Shown here one piece after another: positions 1 to 12,820 of a DNA stretch of 64,000 nt (position 1 is its first letter; each line of letters begins with the position of its first letter). Source of the stretch: Pseudonocardia hierapolitana (GTDB taxonomy: Bacteria > Actinomycetota > Actinomycetes > Mycobacteriales > Pseudonocardiaceae). The notes beneath the pieces were generated by a model. That model searched no databases. It worked only from the letters and a program-made list of their open reading frames with translations, and was not told the DNA's origin. The position numbers were made by a program, and so were the translations under genes. Where the stretch lies: the NCBI RefSeq assembly GCF_007994075.1, contig NZ_VIWU01000001.1, positions 3,658,001 to 3,722,000 of the forward strand. The letters run 5' to 3'.

Positions 1-3995
<3,995 letters not shown>

Positions 3996-4058
3996 CGATA
4001 AGGCCGGGGCGCCGGTCTCAGGCAAGCAACGTCTTTCGGACCCCTCTTGACCGCCAGT

Positions 4059-4074
4059 GTGTGAGCGCTCACAC
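4059..4074. promoter_or_regulatory. LacI-type operator 2
   Basis: GTGTGAGCGCTCACAC, a perfect 16-bp palindrome about 40 bp upstream of the first ABC permease. Its centre is 78 bp from operator 1. The pair covers both divergent promoters. Confidence 0.82.
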
Positions 4075-4113
4075 TTGCGGCCGCGGCGTGGCGACGATCG
4101 AGGAGGATCGCCG

Positions 4114-5034
4114 ATGGCGGTTGCGAGCCATGGCACGGTCGTGCGGGAGCATGCGCACCCGTCCCGGCGGCGAGCCCTCACCGGGTTCTTGTTCTTCGCC
4201 CCGTTCCTGCTCGTGTTCGTCGCCGCGATCGTCGCGCCGCTGCTGTACGCGCTGGTCCTGAGCCTCTTCCGGCGGCGGCTGATCGGCGGCACCACGTTCG
4301 TCGGCCTGGACAACTACCTCCGCGCCGCCGTGGACCCCGAGTTCATCGCCGGGCTCGGGCGCGTCGCGCTGTTCCTGGTCTTCCAGGTGCCGGTGATGCT
4401 GCTGCTCGCGCTGTTCGTGGCGCTGGCGATCGACAGCAGGCGGGTGTGGTGGCCGAAGCTGTTCCGGCTGGGCGTCTTCGTGCCCTACGCGGTACCCGCC
4501 GTGGTGGGCACGCTCATGTGGGGCTTCCTGTACGGCGGCCAGTTCGGTCTCACGGGGCAGATCGCCGACGCGTTCGGCGTCGACCCACCGGACTTCTTCG
4601 GGCAGACGCTCATGCTGCCTGCGCTGGCCAACATCGTCACCTGGCAGTACGTCGGCTACAACATGCTGATCCTCTACGCGGCGCTGCGCGCGATCCCGCA
4701 CGACCTCTACGACGCGGCCGAGGTCGACGGAGCGGGTGAGTTCCGGAAGGTCTGGAGCGTCAAGCTGCCCGCGCTGCGCCCCGCGCTGCTGCTCGCGACG
4801 ATCTTCTCGGTGATCGGCAGCTTCCAGCTCTTCACCGAGCCGAAGGTGATGGCGGACCTCGCGCCCGCCGTGATCACCACCTCGTACACGCCCAACATCT
4901 ACGCCTACGAGCTCGCCTTCAACGGCCAGCTGGTCGACTACTCGGCCGCGCTCTCCGTGCTGCTCGGCGTGGCGACGATCGTCGTCGCCTACGTCGTGCA
5001 GCTGACCACCGCGCGGCGGGAGCGGATCCTGTGA
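4114..5034 (+). CDS. Sugar ABC transporter permease, MalF/UgpA type
   Basis: A 306-residue inner-membrane subunit of a CUT1-type carbohydrate importer. It has six predicted membrane segments, the first at about 22-45, and the cytoplasmic EAA loop (EVDGAGEFRKVWSVKLP, about 203-220) that docks the ATPase. The ATG at 4114 follows GAGGAGG with good spacing and is preferred over longer in-frame starts that would run into the operator. Its TGA overlaps the GTG of the second permease. No ATP-binding subunit is encoded here; an MsiK-like shared ATPase elsewhere is a reasonable inference. The substrate is probably a galactoside or oligosaccharide cleaved by the adjacent GH2 enzyme. Confidence 0.92.
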   Translation: MAVASHGTVVREHAHPSRRRALTGFLFFAPFLLVFVAAIVAPLLYALVLSLFRRRLIGGTTFVGLDNYLRAAVDPEFIAGLGRVALFLVFQVPVMLLLALFVALAIDSRRVWWPKLFRLGVFVPYAVPAVVGTLMWGFLYGGQFGLTGQIADAFGVDPPDFFGQTLMLPALANIVTWQYVGYNMLILYAALRAIPHDLYDAAEVDGAGEFRKVWSVKLPALRPALLLATIFSVIGSFQLFTEPKVMADLAPAVITTSYTPNIYAYELAFNGQLVDYSAALSVLLGVATIVVAYVVQLTTARRERIL

Positions 5035-5954
5035 CCGCCGTGGACACCGCGCCCGCCCAGCGCGCGCGATCGACGCGGCGAGCGGCCGCCGAGGGCGGAA
5101 GCCGCACCCGCAGGCCGAGCGTCGTCCTCACCGCGATGCTGCTCGGCCTGCTGGCCTACTTCCTGCTGCCCCTCGCCTGGCTCGCCATCAACTCGACGAA
5201 GAGCAGCACCGGGCTGTTCGAGAGCTTCGGGCTCTGGTTCGCCGACGACTTCCACCTGTTCGAGAACGTGCGCGACGTGCTGACCTACACCGACGGGATC
5301 TACGTCCGGTGGTTCCTGAACACGGTCGTGTACGCGGTGGTCGGCGCGGGCGGTGCCGCACTGCTCGCGGCGCTGGGCGGCTACGGCGTCGCGAAGTTCG
5401 ACTTCCCCGGTCGGCGGCTGCTGCTCGCGGGCGTGCTCGGCGCGGTGATGGTGCCGGTCACCGCGCTGGCGATCCCCACGTACCTGCTGCTGAGCTCGGT
5501 GCAGCTGGTCGACACGCCGTTCGCGGTGATCATCCCGTCGCTGGCGAGCCCGTTCGGGCTCTACCTGATGTGGATCTACGCGGCCGCGGCCGTGCCCGAC
5601 GAGCTGCTCGAGGCGGCCCGGCTGGACGGCGCCGGTGAGCTGCGGATCTTCTGGTCGGTGGCGATGCGGCTGCTGGCGCCCGGCTTCGTGACCGTGCTGC
5701 TGTTCCAGCTCGTCCACGTCTGGAACAACTACTTCCTGCCGCTGATCGTCCTCAACGACCCGGCCTGGTTCCCGCTCACGGTCGGGCTCAAGCAGTGGAA
5801 CGAGCAGGCCTACGCCGCGGGCGGGGGCGGCGTGGCGGTGTTCAACCTCGTCATCACGGGCTCGCTGCTGGCGATCATCCCGCTGATCGCGGTGTTCCTC
5901 GTGCTGCAGCGGTATTGGCAGGCGGGCATCGCGATGGGCGCCGTCAAGCAGTGA
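5031..5954 (+). CDS. Sugar ABC transporter permease, MalG/UgpE type
   Basis: A 307-residue partner of the upstream permease. It starts at a GTG overlapping the previous stop (GTGA). The N-terminal ~35 residues are Arg-rich and cytoplasmic, followed by about six membrane helices. The EAA loop reads EAARLDGAGELRIFWSVAM at about residue 195. It should form a heterodimeric channel with the first permease. It is followed 31 nt later by the binding protein, giving a three-gene operon controlled by the LacI-type operators. Confidence 0.92.
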   Translation: MTAVDTAPAQRARSTRRAAAEGGSRTRRPSVVLTAMLLGLLAYFLLPLAWLAINSTKSSTGLFESFGLWFADDFHLFENVRDVLTYTDGIYVRWFLNTVVYAVVGAGGAALLAALGGYGVAKFDFPGRRLLLAGVLGAVMVPVTALAIPTYLLLSSVQLVDTPFAVIIPSLASPFGLYLMWIYAAAAVPDELLEAARLDGAGELRIFWSVAMRLLAPGFVTVLLFQLVHVWNNYFLPLIVLNDPAWFPLTVGLKQWNEQAYAAGGGGVAVFNLVITGSLLAIIPLIAVFLVLQRYWQAGIAMGAVKQ

Positions 5955-5985
5955 GTGCCACCGACCCCGGGGAGGACCGAAACCG

Positions 5986-7299
5986 ATGATCCGATCACGG
6001 AGCACGCTCGCGGCGGCATCCGTCGCGCTCGCCATGGCGCTGTCCGCGTGCAGCGGCGGCGATGGTGGCGGGGGCGGTGGCGGCGGGGAGACCTGCGACG
6101 GCCCGCTCACGCTCTGGACCTGGGTGCCCAACATCCAGGCGGCCGTCGACCTGTACGAGCAGTCCCATCCGGGCGTGGACGTACAGGTGTCCAACGTCGG
6201 GCAGGGCGACGAGCACTACACGCAGCTGCGAACCGTGCTCTCGGCCGGCACCGGCGCCCCCGACGCCGTGCAGATGGAGTTCAAGAACATCCCCGCGTTC
6301 ACGCTCACCGAGTCGCTCGTCGACCTCACCCAGTACGGCGCGGCCGACGTGGAGAACCGGTTCCTGCCCTCGGCGTGGCAGCAGGTGAAGTTCGGTGACG
6401 GGATCTACGGCATCCCGCAGGACACCGGCCCCATGATCATGCTGTACCGGCCGGACATCTTCGACGGCCTCGGCATCCCGGTCCCCACCACGTGGGACGA
6501 GTACATCGAGGCGGGCCGGAAGATCCAGGCGAGTGGTCCCGACCGCTTCATCGGGCACCTCGGCCCGGACGACGCCGGCGGCGTCTCGAGCCTGCTGTGG
6601 CAGGCCGGAGCGCGGCCGTTCGAGCTCGAGGGCGAGTCGTCGCTCACCATCGACTTCTCCGACGAGGGCACGGCCACCTGGGTGCGGACGTTCAACACGC
6701 TGGTGTCCGAGCGCCTCGTCGAGCCCGTGCCCGGCTTCACGGACGAGTGGTACCGGGGCATGGCAGAGGGCCGCTTCGCCACCTGGGTGGCCGGTGCCTG
6801 GGCGCCGACGTTCCTGCAGACCGTGATCCCACAGGCCGAGGGCCAGTGGCGGGTGGCGCCGATGCCGAACTACGGCGAGCCGGTGGTGCCCGAGAACGGC
6901 GGCTCGTCCGTGGCGGTCACCACGCAGAGCGAGTGCCCCGCCGCCGCGGCCGAGTTCGCGATCTGGCTGAACTCCGACCCGGCGGCGGCCAAGGCGCTGA
7001 ACGAGACCAGCCTGCTGTACCCGGCCACCCGGGCGCTCGTCGAGGACCCGGCGTGGCTCGCCGCGCCGATGCCGTTCCTCGGCGGGCAGCAGGCCAACCA
7101 GGTCTACGTCGAGGCCTCGAAGCAGGTCTCGGAGGGCTGGCAGTACACGCCCTTCCAGGACTACACCGAGTCCGTCTTCCCCGACACGATCGGGCAGGCG
7201 ATCGTCAACCGCACCGACCTGCAGGCAGGCCTCGACGCATGGGGTGAGCGGCTGCGCGCCTACGCCACGGAGCAGGGCTTCCAGGTCCAGGGCAGCTGA
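5986..7299 (+). CDS. Sugar ABC transporter substrate-binding lipoprotein
   Basis: A 437-residue family 1 extracellular binding protein. It has a lipoprotein signal peptide with lipobox LSAC (Cys22) and then a Gly-rich spacer. The mature protein starts ETCDGPLTLWTWVPN, typical of CUT1 binding proteins, and should deliver the sugar to the two upstream permeases. A GGGGAGGA Shine-Dalgarno precedes the ATG. It is the last gene of the importer operon; a 100-bp gap separates it from a PadR regulator. Confidence 0.93.
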   Translation: MIRSRSTLAAASVALAMALSACSGGDGGGGGGGGETCDGPLTLWTWVPNIQAAVDLYEQSHPGVDVQVSNVGQGDEHYTQLRTVLSAGTGAPDAVQMEFKNIPAFTLTESLVDLTQYGAADVENRFLPSAWQQVKFGDGIYGIPQDTGPMIMLYRPDIFDGLGIPVPTTWDEYIEAGRKIQASGPDRFIGHLGPDDAGGVSSLLWQAGARPFELEGESSLTIDFSDEGTATWVRTFNTLVSERLVEPVPGFTDEWYRGMAEGRFATWVAGAWAPTFLQTVIPQAEGQWRVAPMPNYGEPVVPENGGSSVAVTTQSECPAAAAEFAIWLNSDPAAAKALNETSLLYPATRALVEDPAWLAAPMPFLGGQQANQVYVEASKQVSEGWQYTPFQDYTESVFPDTIGQAIVNRTDLQAGLDAWGERLRAYATEQGFQVQGS

Positions 7300-7361
7300 T
7301 CCTTCGCGCGAACGGCGCTCGGCATCGAGCCGGGCGCCGGTCGACGTCTCCGGACCACGTT

Positions 7362-7379
7362 ATAGTCTGATTGGACTAT
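7362..7379. promoter_or_regulatory. Dyad overlapping the padR promoter
   Basis: ATAGTC-N6-GACTAT, 6-bp perfect arms, 22 bp upstream of the PadR start. The left arm overlaps a good -10 hexamer (TATAGT, 7361-7366), which fits autorepression by the PadR product. Binding is inferred. Confidence 0.6.
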
Positions 7380-7400
7380 TCGAATCGGACCGGAGTCGTC

Positions 7401-7991
7401 GTGAAGCCCGTGAACCTGCTGGGGATGGCCCTGCTGCGACTGCTCGCCGAGCGTCCGCAGCACCCCTACGAGCTGCGGCAGCGCATGCGGGACGAGGGCC
7501 TCGACCGGATGATCAAGGTGACGCACGGTGCGCTGTACTACTCCGTGGAGTCCCTGGTGAAGGCGGAGCTGATCGCCCCGGTCGAGGTGAGCCGTCAGGG
7601 CAGGCGGCCCGAGCGCACCGTCTACGAGATCACCGACGCCGGCCGCGAGGTCGCAGGGGACCGGCTGCGCGAGCTGCTGTCGACGGTCGCTCCGGAGCCC
7701 ACGACGTACGGCGCCGCGCTGGCGTTCCTGTCGCTGGTGCCGCCCACGGACGCGGCGCGCCGGCTCGAGCTGCGCGCCGTGCTGCTCGAAGGCGAGCTCG
7801 CCGCCGCGGGCACGCGCCACGACGCGCTGATCGAGCAGGGCGTTCCGCCAGTGGCGCTCGTGGAGATGCGCCACCACCAGGCACACCTGCGGGCAGATCT
7901 GGAGCTCACCCGCTCGATCCGCGACGACATCAGGAGCGGGCGGATGAGCTGGGAGCCGGTACTCGGATCGGCAGACGGGAGCGAGCGGTGA
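7401..7991 (+). CDS. PadR-family transcriptional regulator
   Basis: A 196-residue protein with the PadR winged helix at the N-terminus (LLGMALLRLLAERPQHPYELRQRM) and a C-terminal helical dimerisation domain (Vir-like, PadR subfamily 2). The GTG at 7401 is chosen because GGAG lies 5 nt upstream. A dyad in the promoter suggests autoregulation. Its stop overlaps the GTG of the next gene (GTGA), so it is co-transcribed with a short-chain dehydrogenase that it probably controls. The ligand is unknown; family members respond to phenolics or drugs. Confidence 0.88.
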   Translation: MKPVNLLGMALLRLLAERPQHPYELRQRMRDEGLDRMIKVTHGALYYSVESLVKAELIAPVEVSRQGRRPERTVYEITDAGREVAGDRLRELLSTVAPEPTTYGAALAFLSLVPPTDAARRLELRAVLLEGELAAAGTRHDALIEQGVPPVALVEMRHHQAHLRADLELTRSIRDDIRSGRMSWEPVLGSADGSER

Positions 7992-8773
7992 GGGTGTGGT
8001 TCGTCACAGGGGCGTCGAGCGGCTTCGGGCTGGAGATCAGCCGGCAGGCCCTCGACCGCGGGGACGCGGTCGTCGCCACCGCGCGCCGCCCGCAGCTGGC
8101 GGCCGCGGCGCTCGACGCTCCGCGAGACCGGCTGGCGGTCGTCCCCCTCGACGTCACGTCGGAGCCCGCGGCGCGGGCGGCCGTCGAGCGAGCGCTCGAG
8201 GCGTTCGGCCGGATCGACGTGCTCGTGAACAACGCGGGCCGAGGGCTGTTCGGGGCGGTGGAGGAGACCACGCTCGGCGATGCCCGCGCGCTCTTCGAAC
8301 CGAACGTGCTCGGTGTACTGGCGGTCACGAGGTCCGTGCTGCCCGTGATGCGCCGGCAGCGGTCGGGCCGCATCGTCATGATGAGCTCGATGGGCGGCTT
8401 CTCGTCCGGGGCGGGGTTCGGCGTGTACGCCGCCAGCAAGTTCGCCGTCGAGGCCATCGGCGAGGCGCTCGCGGAGGAGCTCGCCCCGTTCGGCGTGCGC
8501 GTCACGATCGTGCAGCCGGGCGTGTTCGAGACGGGGTTCGCCGTGTCGAGCTCCGAGAAGGCGAGCGAGCCGATCGCCGCCTACGCGCCTGCGGGGGACA
8601 CCGTCGAGCAGTACGACGACGGCGTCCCCGGCGGGGATCCCGCAGCCGCGGCGGCGGCGATCGTCGGGCTGGCCGACCGGGAGGACCCGCCACTGCGGCT
8701 CCCCCTCGGCGAGGACGCGGTCGCACGGATCCGCGCGAAGGCGGAGGCCGTGCTCGCCGGCCTCGCCCCCTGA
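7988..8773 (+). CDS. Short-chain dehydrogenase/reductase (SDR)
   Basis: A 261-residue classical SDR. The nucleotide-binding TGASSGFG motif is at residues 7-14, NNAG sits near 82, the catalytic Ser is in MMSSMGG and the YAASK motif carries the catalytic Tyr and Lys. It probably uses NADP(H) on a small carbonyl or alcohol; the substrate is not predictable. The GTG start overlaps the PadR stop, indicating coupled translation and a shared regulator. A strong inverted repeat follows the stop. Confidence 0.9.
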   Translation: MRVWFVTGASSGFGLEISRQALDRGDAVVATARRPQLAAAALDAPRDRLAVVPLDVTSEPAARAAVERALEAFGRIDVLVNNAGRGLFGAVEETTLGDARALFEPNVLGVLAVTRSVLPVMRRQRSGRIVMMSSMGGFSSGAGFGVYAASKFAVEAIGEALAEELAPFGVRVTIVQPGVFETGFAVSSSEKASEPIAAYAPAGDTVEQYDDGVPGGDPAAAAAAIVGLADREDPPLRLPLGEDAVARIRAKAEAVLAGLAP

Positions 8774-8780
8774 CTTCCCC

Positions 8781-8829
8781 GACGAGCGGCGCGTTCGTCG
8801 GATAGGTACCGACGAACGCGCCGCTCGTC
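8781..8829. terminator. Bidirectional hairpin between SDR and fadE5
   Basis: A perfect inverted repeat with 21-bp arms (8781-8801 and 8809-8829) and a 7-nt loop. It fills the gap between convergent genes and ends 1 bp before the fadE5 stop. There is no U-tract, so it may work as an actinobacterial I-shaped terminator. Confidence 0.8.
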
Positions 8830-8830
8830 A

Positions 8831-10675
8831 TCAGAACGCGGCTTCCGGGAGATCCATGAGGCTGTTGTCCGTGGCCTCCACCACCGCACGCTGGGCGCTC
8901 AGCTGCGGCAGCACGGACTTGGCGAAGAAGCGCGCGGCGCCCACCTTGCCCTCGTAGAAGGCCACGTCGCGGGCGGAGGGCTCCCCGCCGAGCGCGGTGA
9001 GTGCCACGTCGGCCTGGCGCAGCAGGAGCCAGCCGATCAGCAGGTCGCCGACGGCCATCAGCAGCCGGACGGTGTTCTGCCCGACCTTGTAGAGGCTCGT
9101 CGGATCCTCGGCCGATGCCATGAGGAAGCCGGTGAGGGTGCCCAGCATGCCCTGGACGTCGGCGAGGGCCGTGGCGAGCAGCGCCCGCTCCTCCTTGAGC
9201 CGCCCGTTGCCCGACTCCGAGTCGAGGAACGCCTTGATCTCACCCGCCACGTGGCCGATCGCCTGGCCGTTGTCGCGCACGATCTTGCGGAACAGGAAGT
9301 CCAGCGACTGGATCGCGGTCGTGCCCTCGTAGAGCGAGTCGATCTTCGCGTCGCGGATGTACTGCTCGATCGGGTAGTCCTGCAGGTAGCCCGAGCCGCC
9401 GAGGGTCTGCAGCGAGAGCAGCAGCTGCTCGCTGGCGCGCTCGGAGCCCACGCCCTTGACGATGGGCAGCAGCAGGTCGTTGACCCGCTCCGCGAGCATG
9501 GTGTCCGCTCCGGACGCTTCACCCTCCTTGACCTGGTCCTGGAACGTCGCGGTGTAGGTGTAGAGCGCGCGCAGGCCCTCGGCGTAGGCCTTCTGCAGCA
9601 TGAGGATGCGGCGCACGTCCGGATGGTGCGTGATCGTCACCCGCGGTGCGGTCTTGTCGAGCATCCTCGTCAGGTCGGCGCCCTGCACGCGCTCCTTGGC
9701 GTACTCGAGCGCGGCGAGGTAGCCGGCCGAGAGCGTGCCGATCGCCTTCGTGCCCACCATCATCCGGGCGTACTCGATCACCTGGAACATCTGCGCGATG
9801 CCGTCGTGCACCTCGCCCAGCAGCCAGCCGACCGCGGGGATGCCGTGCTGGCCGAAGGTCAGCTCGCAGGTGGTGGACGCCTTGAGGCCCATCTTGTGCT
9901 CGACGCCGGTGACGAAGGCGCCGTTGCGCTCGCCCGGCTCGCCGGTCTCCGGGTCGAAGTGGAACTTCGGCACGAGGAAGAGCGACAGGCCCTTGGTGCC
10001 CGGCCTCGGCGTGATCCCCGGGCCCTCGGGGCGGGCCAGCACGAGATGCATGATGTTCTCGGTCAGGTCGTGCTCGCCCGAGGTGATGAAGCGCTTGACG
10101 CCGTCGAGGTGCCAGCTGCCGTCGGGCTGCTGGAACGCCTTCGTGCGGCCTGCGCCGACGTCGGATCCGGCGTCGGGCTCGGTGAGCACCATGGTGGCAC
10201 CCCAGCCGCGCTCGATCATGAGTTCGGCCCAGCGCTTCTGCTGCTCGGTGCCGTTGCGGTGCACGACGGCGGCGAAGTTCGGGCCCGCCATGTACATGAA
10301 GGCTGCCGGGTTGGAGCCCAGGATCAGCTCGGACGCCGCCCACTGCACCGTGGCCGGGATGCCGTAGCCGCCGAGCTCGGCAGGCAGGGACAGGCGCCAC
10401 CACTCGCCCTCCCACAGCGCGCGGTAGCTGTCCTTGAGCGACTGCGGGAGCGTGACGGAGTGGGTGGCCGGGTCGAAGACCGGCGGGTTGCGGTCGGCGT
10501 CGGCGAACGACTCCGCGAGCGGGCCGGTGGCCAGGGTGTTCAGCTCGGTGAGCACGCCGCGCACCGTGTCGGCGTCCACGCCGTCGAAGGGAGCAGTGCC
10601 CAGCCGGTCCTGCACCCGGAAGACCTCGAACAGGTTGAACTCGAGGTCCCGCAGGTTGCTCCTGAAGTGGCCCAT
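8831..10675 (-). CDS. fadE5: Acyl-CoA dehydrogenase, FadE5 type
   Basis: A 614-residue flavoprotein of beta-oxidation. It closely resembles mycobacterial FadE5 as I remember it along its length, from the N-terminal [14 protein letters not shown] to the C-terminal MDLPEAAF. Acyl-CoA dehydrogenase N-terminal, middle ([15 protein letters not shown]) and C-terminal domains are followed by an extra helical domain, which explains the length above the usual ~380. The catalytic base is Glu450 in LYEGTTAIQ. The ATG at 10675 has GAGGAG upstream. It should introduce the alpha,beta double bond in acyl-CoAs and pass electrons to ETF. Two copies of a TTAC/GTAA-type dyad upstream suggest control by a TetR-type fatty-acid regulator. 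Confidence 0.94.
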   Translation of the reverse strand: MGHFRSNLRDLEFNLFEVFRVQDRLGTAPFDGVDADTVRGVLTELNTLATGPLAESFADADRNPPVFDPATHSVTLPQSLKDSYRALWEGEWWRLSLPAELGGYGIPATVQWAASELILGSNPAAFMYMAGPNFAAVVHRNGTEQQKRWAELMIERGWGATMVLTEPDAGSDVGAGRTKAFQQPDGSWHLDGVKRFITSGEHDLTENIMHLVLARPEGPGITPRPGTKGLSLFLVPKFHFDPETGEPGERNGAFVTGVEHKMGLKASTTCELTFGQHGIPAVGWLLGEVHDGIAQMFQVIEYARMMVGTKAIGTLSAGYLAALEYAKERVQGADLTRMLDKTAPRVTITHHPDVRRILMLQKAYAEGLRALYTYTATFQDQVKEGEASGADTMLAERVNDLLLPIVKGVGSERASEQLLLSLQTLGGSGYLQDYPIEQYIRDAKIDSLYEGTTAIQSLDFLFRKIVRDNGQAIGHVAGEIKAFLDSESGNGRLKEERALLATALADVQGMLGTLTGFLMASAEDPTSLYKVGQNTVRLLMAVGDLLIGWLLLRQADVALTALGGEPSARDVAFYEGKVGAARFFAKSVLPQLSAQRAVVEATDNSLMDLPEAAF

Positions 10676-10707
10676 CGTGCATCGCTCCTCAGCAGGGTGG
10701 GACGTCC

Positions 10708-10747
10708 TACTCGTCGGTAACCCAAGGGTATTACTCATCGGTAACCC
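10708..10747 (-). promoter_or_regulatory. Tandem operator-like repeats upstream of fadE5
   Basis: Two 16-bp copies, 10708-10723 (TACTCGTCGGTAACCC) and 10732-10747 (TACTCATCGGTAACCC), differ at one base and repeat every 24 bp. Each core is a TTAC-N6-GTAA half-dyad or full dyad. They lie 33-72 bp upstream of the start. Confidence 0.65.
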
Positions 10748-10796
10748 CAGCAAGGTGCGAGCGGGCCGGCAACGCCTGAAGGGCCAGCGAGCCGCC

Positions 10797-10812
10797 GGAG
10801 CGCAGCGGAGGC
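10797..10812 (+). repeat. Dispersed GC-rich 16-mer, copy 1
   Basis: GGAGCGCAGCGGAGGC. The same element with one base changed occurs at 13531-13546 and 28505-28520 on the minus strand, where it provides the Shine-Dalgarno of a gene. This copy is not next to a start codon. Confidence 0.55.
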
Positions 10813-10926
10813 AATCCGGCACGGCCCCGTCCGGGCGATCACACCTTCGAGCCGCAACGTTGTCTGCCGCGTTTGCGTCGCTCATCGTTCGGAGATCAAC
10901 GAGGGGACCGTCGATGGGAGGGCGAG

Positions 10927-11958
10927 GTGTGGGGTCCGGGTGCATCCCGCCGCAACGTCCTCCTCGGCGGGCTCGTCCTCACCGGGACGATCGGCGGCCT
11001 GATCCGGCCTTCCGAGGCGTGGGCCGGACCGGCGGCGACGGCCCCGCCGGTCATCGGCTGCGACGCGTGGGGGGCCCGCGCACCGTCGGGCGTCATCCCC
11101 GTGTGGGACCGGCGGCCGCTGCGGATCATCGTGCACCACACCGCGACGGCGAACGTCGAGGACTACAGCCGGGGCGCCGCCGAGTTCGTGGCCCGCACGA
11201 TCCAGGACTTCCACATGGACCGGCGCGGCTGGATCGACACCGGGCAGAACTTCACGATCAGCCGCGGCGGTCACATCCTGGAGGGCAGGCACGGCAGTCT
11301 CGAGGTGTTGCGCGCGGGCGACCGGCACGTCGAGGGCGCACACTGCACCGGGCAGAACGTCGAAGCCGTCGGCATCGAGAACGAGGGCACCTACACGGCG
11401 CTCACGCCGCCGGACCGGCTCTGGAGCCGGTTGCGGGCCATGTGCGCCTACATCTGCCAGCAGTACGGCATCCCGCCGACCGAGATCGGCGGGCACCGCG
11501 ACTTCAAGGACACGCTCTGCCCCGGTGACGCGTTCTACGCGATGTTGCCGCGGCTGCGCAGCGAGGTCGCGGACGCGCTCGGTCAGCCGCTGTCCGGCCG
11601 GACTGCCCGGCGGGCGTCGTGGCCGCTGCTGCGTCCCGAGAGCTCCGGCCCCGTGGTGCAGGCGGCCCAGCACCTCCTGCGCGCCGCCGGCCTCACCGAC
11701 GTGCAGCCGAACGGCCGCTTCGACGCGCGGACGGTCGCAGCCGTGCGGCAGTACCAGCAGGCGCACCGCACCGAGGAGGTCAACGGGCTGATCGGCGGGG
11801 AGACGTGGCCGTTGCTCGTGACCGCGAAGGGTGCGGACCAGCAGGAGGTCACGCTCGCCGTGCGCGCCCTCACCCCCGACGGCGCCGTGCGCGCCTCCGC
11901 CCTGCCCGGCACGGAGGAGTGGAAGCGCCTGCTGAGCGCCGCCGAACGCCGCCCGTGA
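10927..11958 (+). CDS. Tat-exported N-acetylmuramoyl-L-alanine amidase with peptidoglycan-binding domain
   Basis: A 343-residue protein that cleaves the amide between muramic acid and L-alanine in peptidoglycan. It starts at GTG 10927 (GGGAGG upstream). The N-terminus has a twin-arginine signal (SRRNVLLGG, residues 7-15) followed by a hydrophobic stretch, so Tat export is likely. The PGRP/amidase-2 domain follows, with zinc ligands visible at H70 or H71 (VHHTA), H190 and C198 ([12 protein letters not shown]). The C-terminal ~90 residues form a PG_binding_1 repeat ([14 protein letters not shown]...). It stands alone between two genes on the other strand. Remodelling of the cell's own wall is the most likely role. 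Confidence 0.9.
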   Translation: MWGPGASRRNVLLGGLVLTGTIGGLIRPSEAWAGPAATAPPVIGCDAWGARAPSGVIPVWDRRPLRIIVHHTATANVEDYSRGAAEFVARTIQDFHMDRRGWIDTGQNFTISRGGHILEGRHGSLEVLRAGDRHVEGAHCTGQNVEAVGIENEGTYTALTPPDRLWSRLRAMCAYICQQYGIPPTEIGGHRDFKDTLCPGDAFYAMLPRLRSEVADALGQPLSGRTARRASWPLLRPESSGPVVQAAQHLLRAAGLTDVQPNGRFDARTVAAVRQYQQAHRTEEVNGLIGGETWPLLVTAKGADQQEVTLAVRALTPDGAVRASALPGTEEWKRLLSAAERRP

Positions 11959-11976
11959 GGGCGATCCGCCCGGTAA

Positions 11977-12789
11977 TCAGGTGCGGTTGCGGTCCTCCCA
12001 GACCTTCCAGGGCGCGTCGCCCTTGGCCCAGAGTGCGTTGAGCGCCTGGTAGTCCTTGTAGGTGTCCATCGCGGCCCAGAAGCCCTCGTGCTTGTTCACC
12101 GTGAGCTGCTTGTCGCGGGCGAGGCGCTGCAGCGGTTCCGCCTCGAGGAACAGGTCCTCCTCGTCGTCGAGGTAGTCGTCGAGGAACGACTTCTCGAACA
12201 CGAAGTACCCGCCGCTCACCCAGCCCGTGACCTGGGTGGGCTTCTCGTTGAACTCCGCGACGACGTTGCCGTCGACCTGCATCTCGCCGAACTTCGACGT
12301 GGGGTGCACGCCGGTGACGGTGCCGATGCGGCCGCCGTCGGCGTGGACCTTCGCGAGGTTCCCGATGTCCACGGCGCTGACGCCGTCGCCGTAGGTCATC
12401 ATGAACTGCGGGGTGTCGATGTAGTCGCGGATGCGCCGCAGCCGCGCGCCGGTGCCCGCCTCGAGGCCGGTCTCGGCGAAGGTGATCTCCCAGTTCTCGT
12501 CGGCCACGCCGTTGCGGAACCACGGCTGGTGGTCACCCTCGGAGAGCGAAAGGGTGAAATCGGACATGTGTGCCCGGTAGTCGAGGAAGAACTGCTTGAT
12601 CTCCCAGCCCTTGTAACCGAGGCAGAGGATGAAGCGGCGGTACCCGTAGTGGCTGTAGAGCTTCATGATGTGCCACAGGATCGGGCGTCCGCCGATGTCC
12701 ACCATGGCCTTCGGCAGGCGTTCGCTCACCTCGCGGATACGGGTGCCCTGTCCGCCGCACAGGATGACAACGGGAGTGTCGTAGTCCAT
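11977..12789 (-). CDS. rfbF: Glucose-1-phosphate cytidylyltransferase
   Basis: A 270-residue enzyme that makes CDP-glucose from CTP and glucose-1-phosphate. The nucleotidyltransferase signature LCGGQGTRIREVSERLPKAM is at about residues 10-30, followed by family-typical FWAAMDTYKD and GGYFVFEKSF blocks. Length matches RfbF (about 257). CDP-glucose is the precursor of 3,6-dideoxyhexoses and other deoxysugars, but no CDP-glucose 4,6-dehydratase (RfbG) is nearby. The gene is 31 nt downstream of a second CTP-dependent transferase on the same strand, so both probably serve a surface glycopolymer. Confidence 0.92.
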   Translation of the reverse strand: MDYDTPVVILCGGQGTRIREVSERLPKAMVDIGGRPILWHIMKLYSHYGYRRFILCLGYKGWEIKQFFLDYRAHMSDFTLSLSEGDHQPWFRNGVADENWEITFAETGLEAGTGARLRRIRDYIDTPQFMMTYGDGVSAVDIGNLAKVHADGGRIGTVTGVHPTSKFGEMQVDGNVVAEFNEKPTQVTGWVSGGYFVFEKSFLDDYLDDEEDLFLEAEPLQRLARDKQLTVNKHEGFWAAMDTYKDYQALNALWAKGDAPWKVWEDRNRT

Positions 12790-12820
12790 CAGGAAGCGTG
12801 TCCCTCCGATGTATGGGGAG

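Noticed and set aside
9251..10720. Plus-strand ORF of 489 codons opposite fadE5
   Set aside because: Low-complexity Arg/Val/Leu/Glu translation with no recognisable domain. FadE5 on the other strand is unmistakable.
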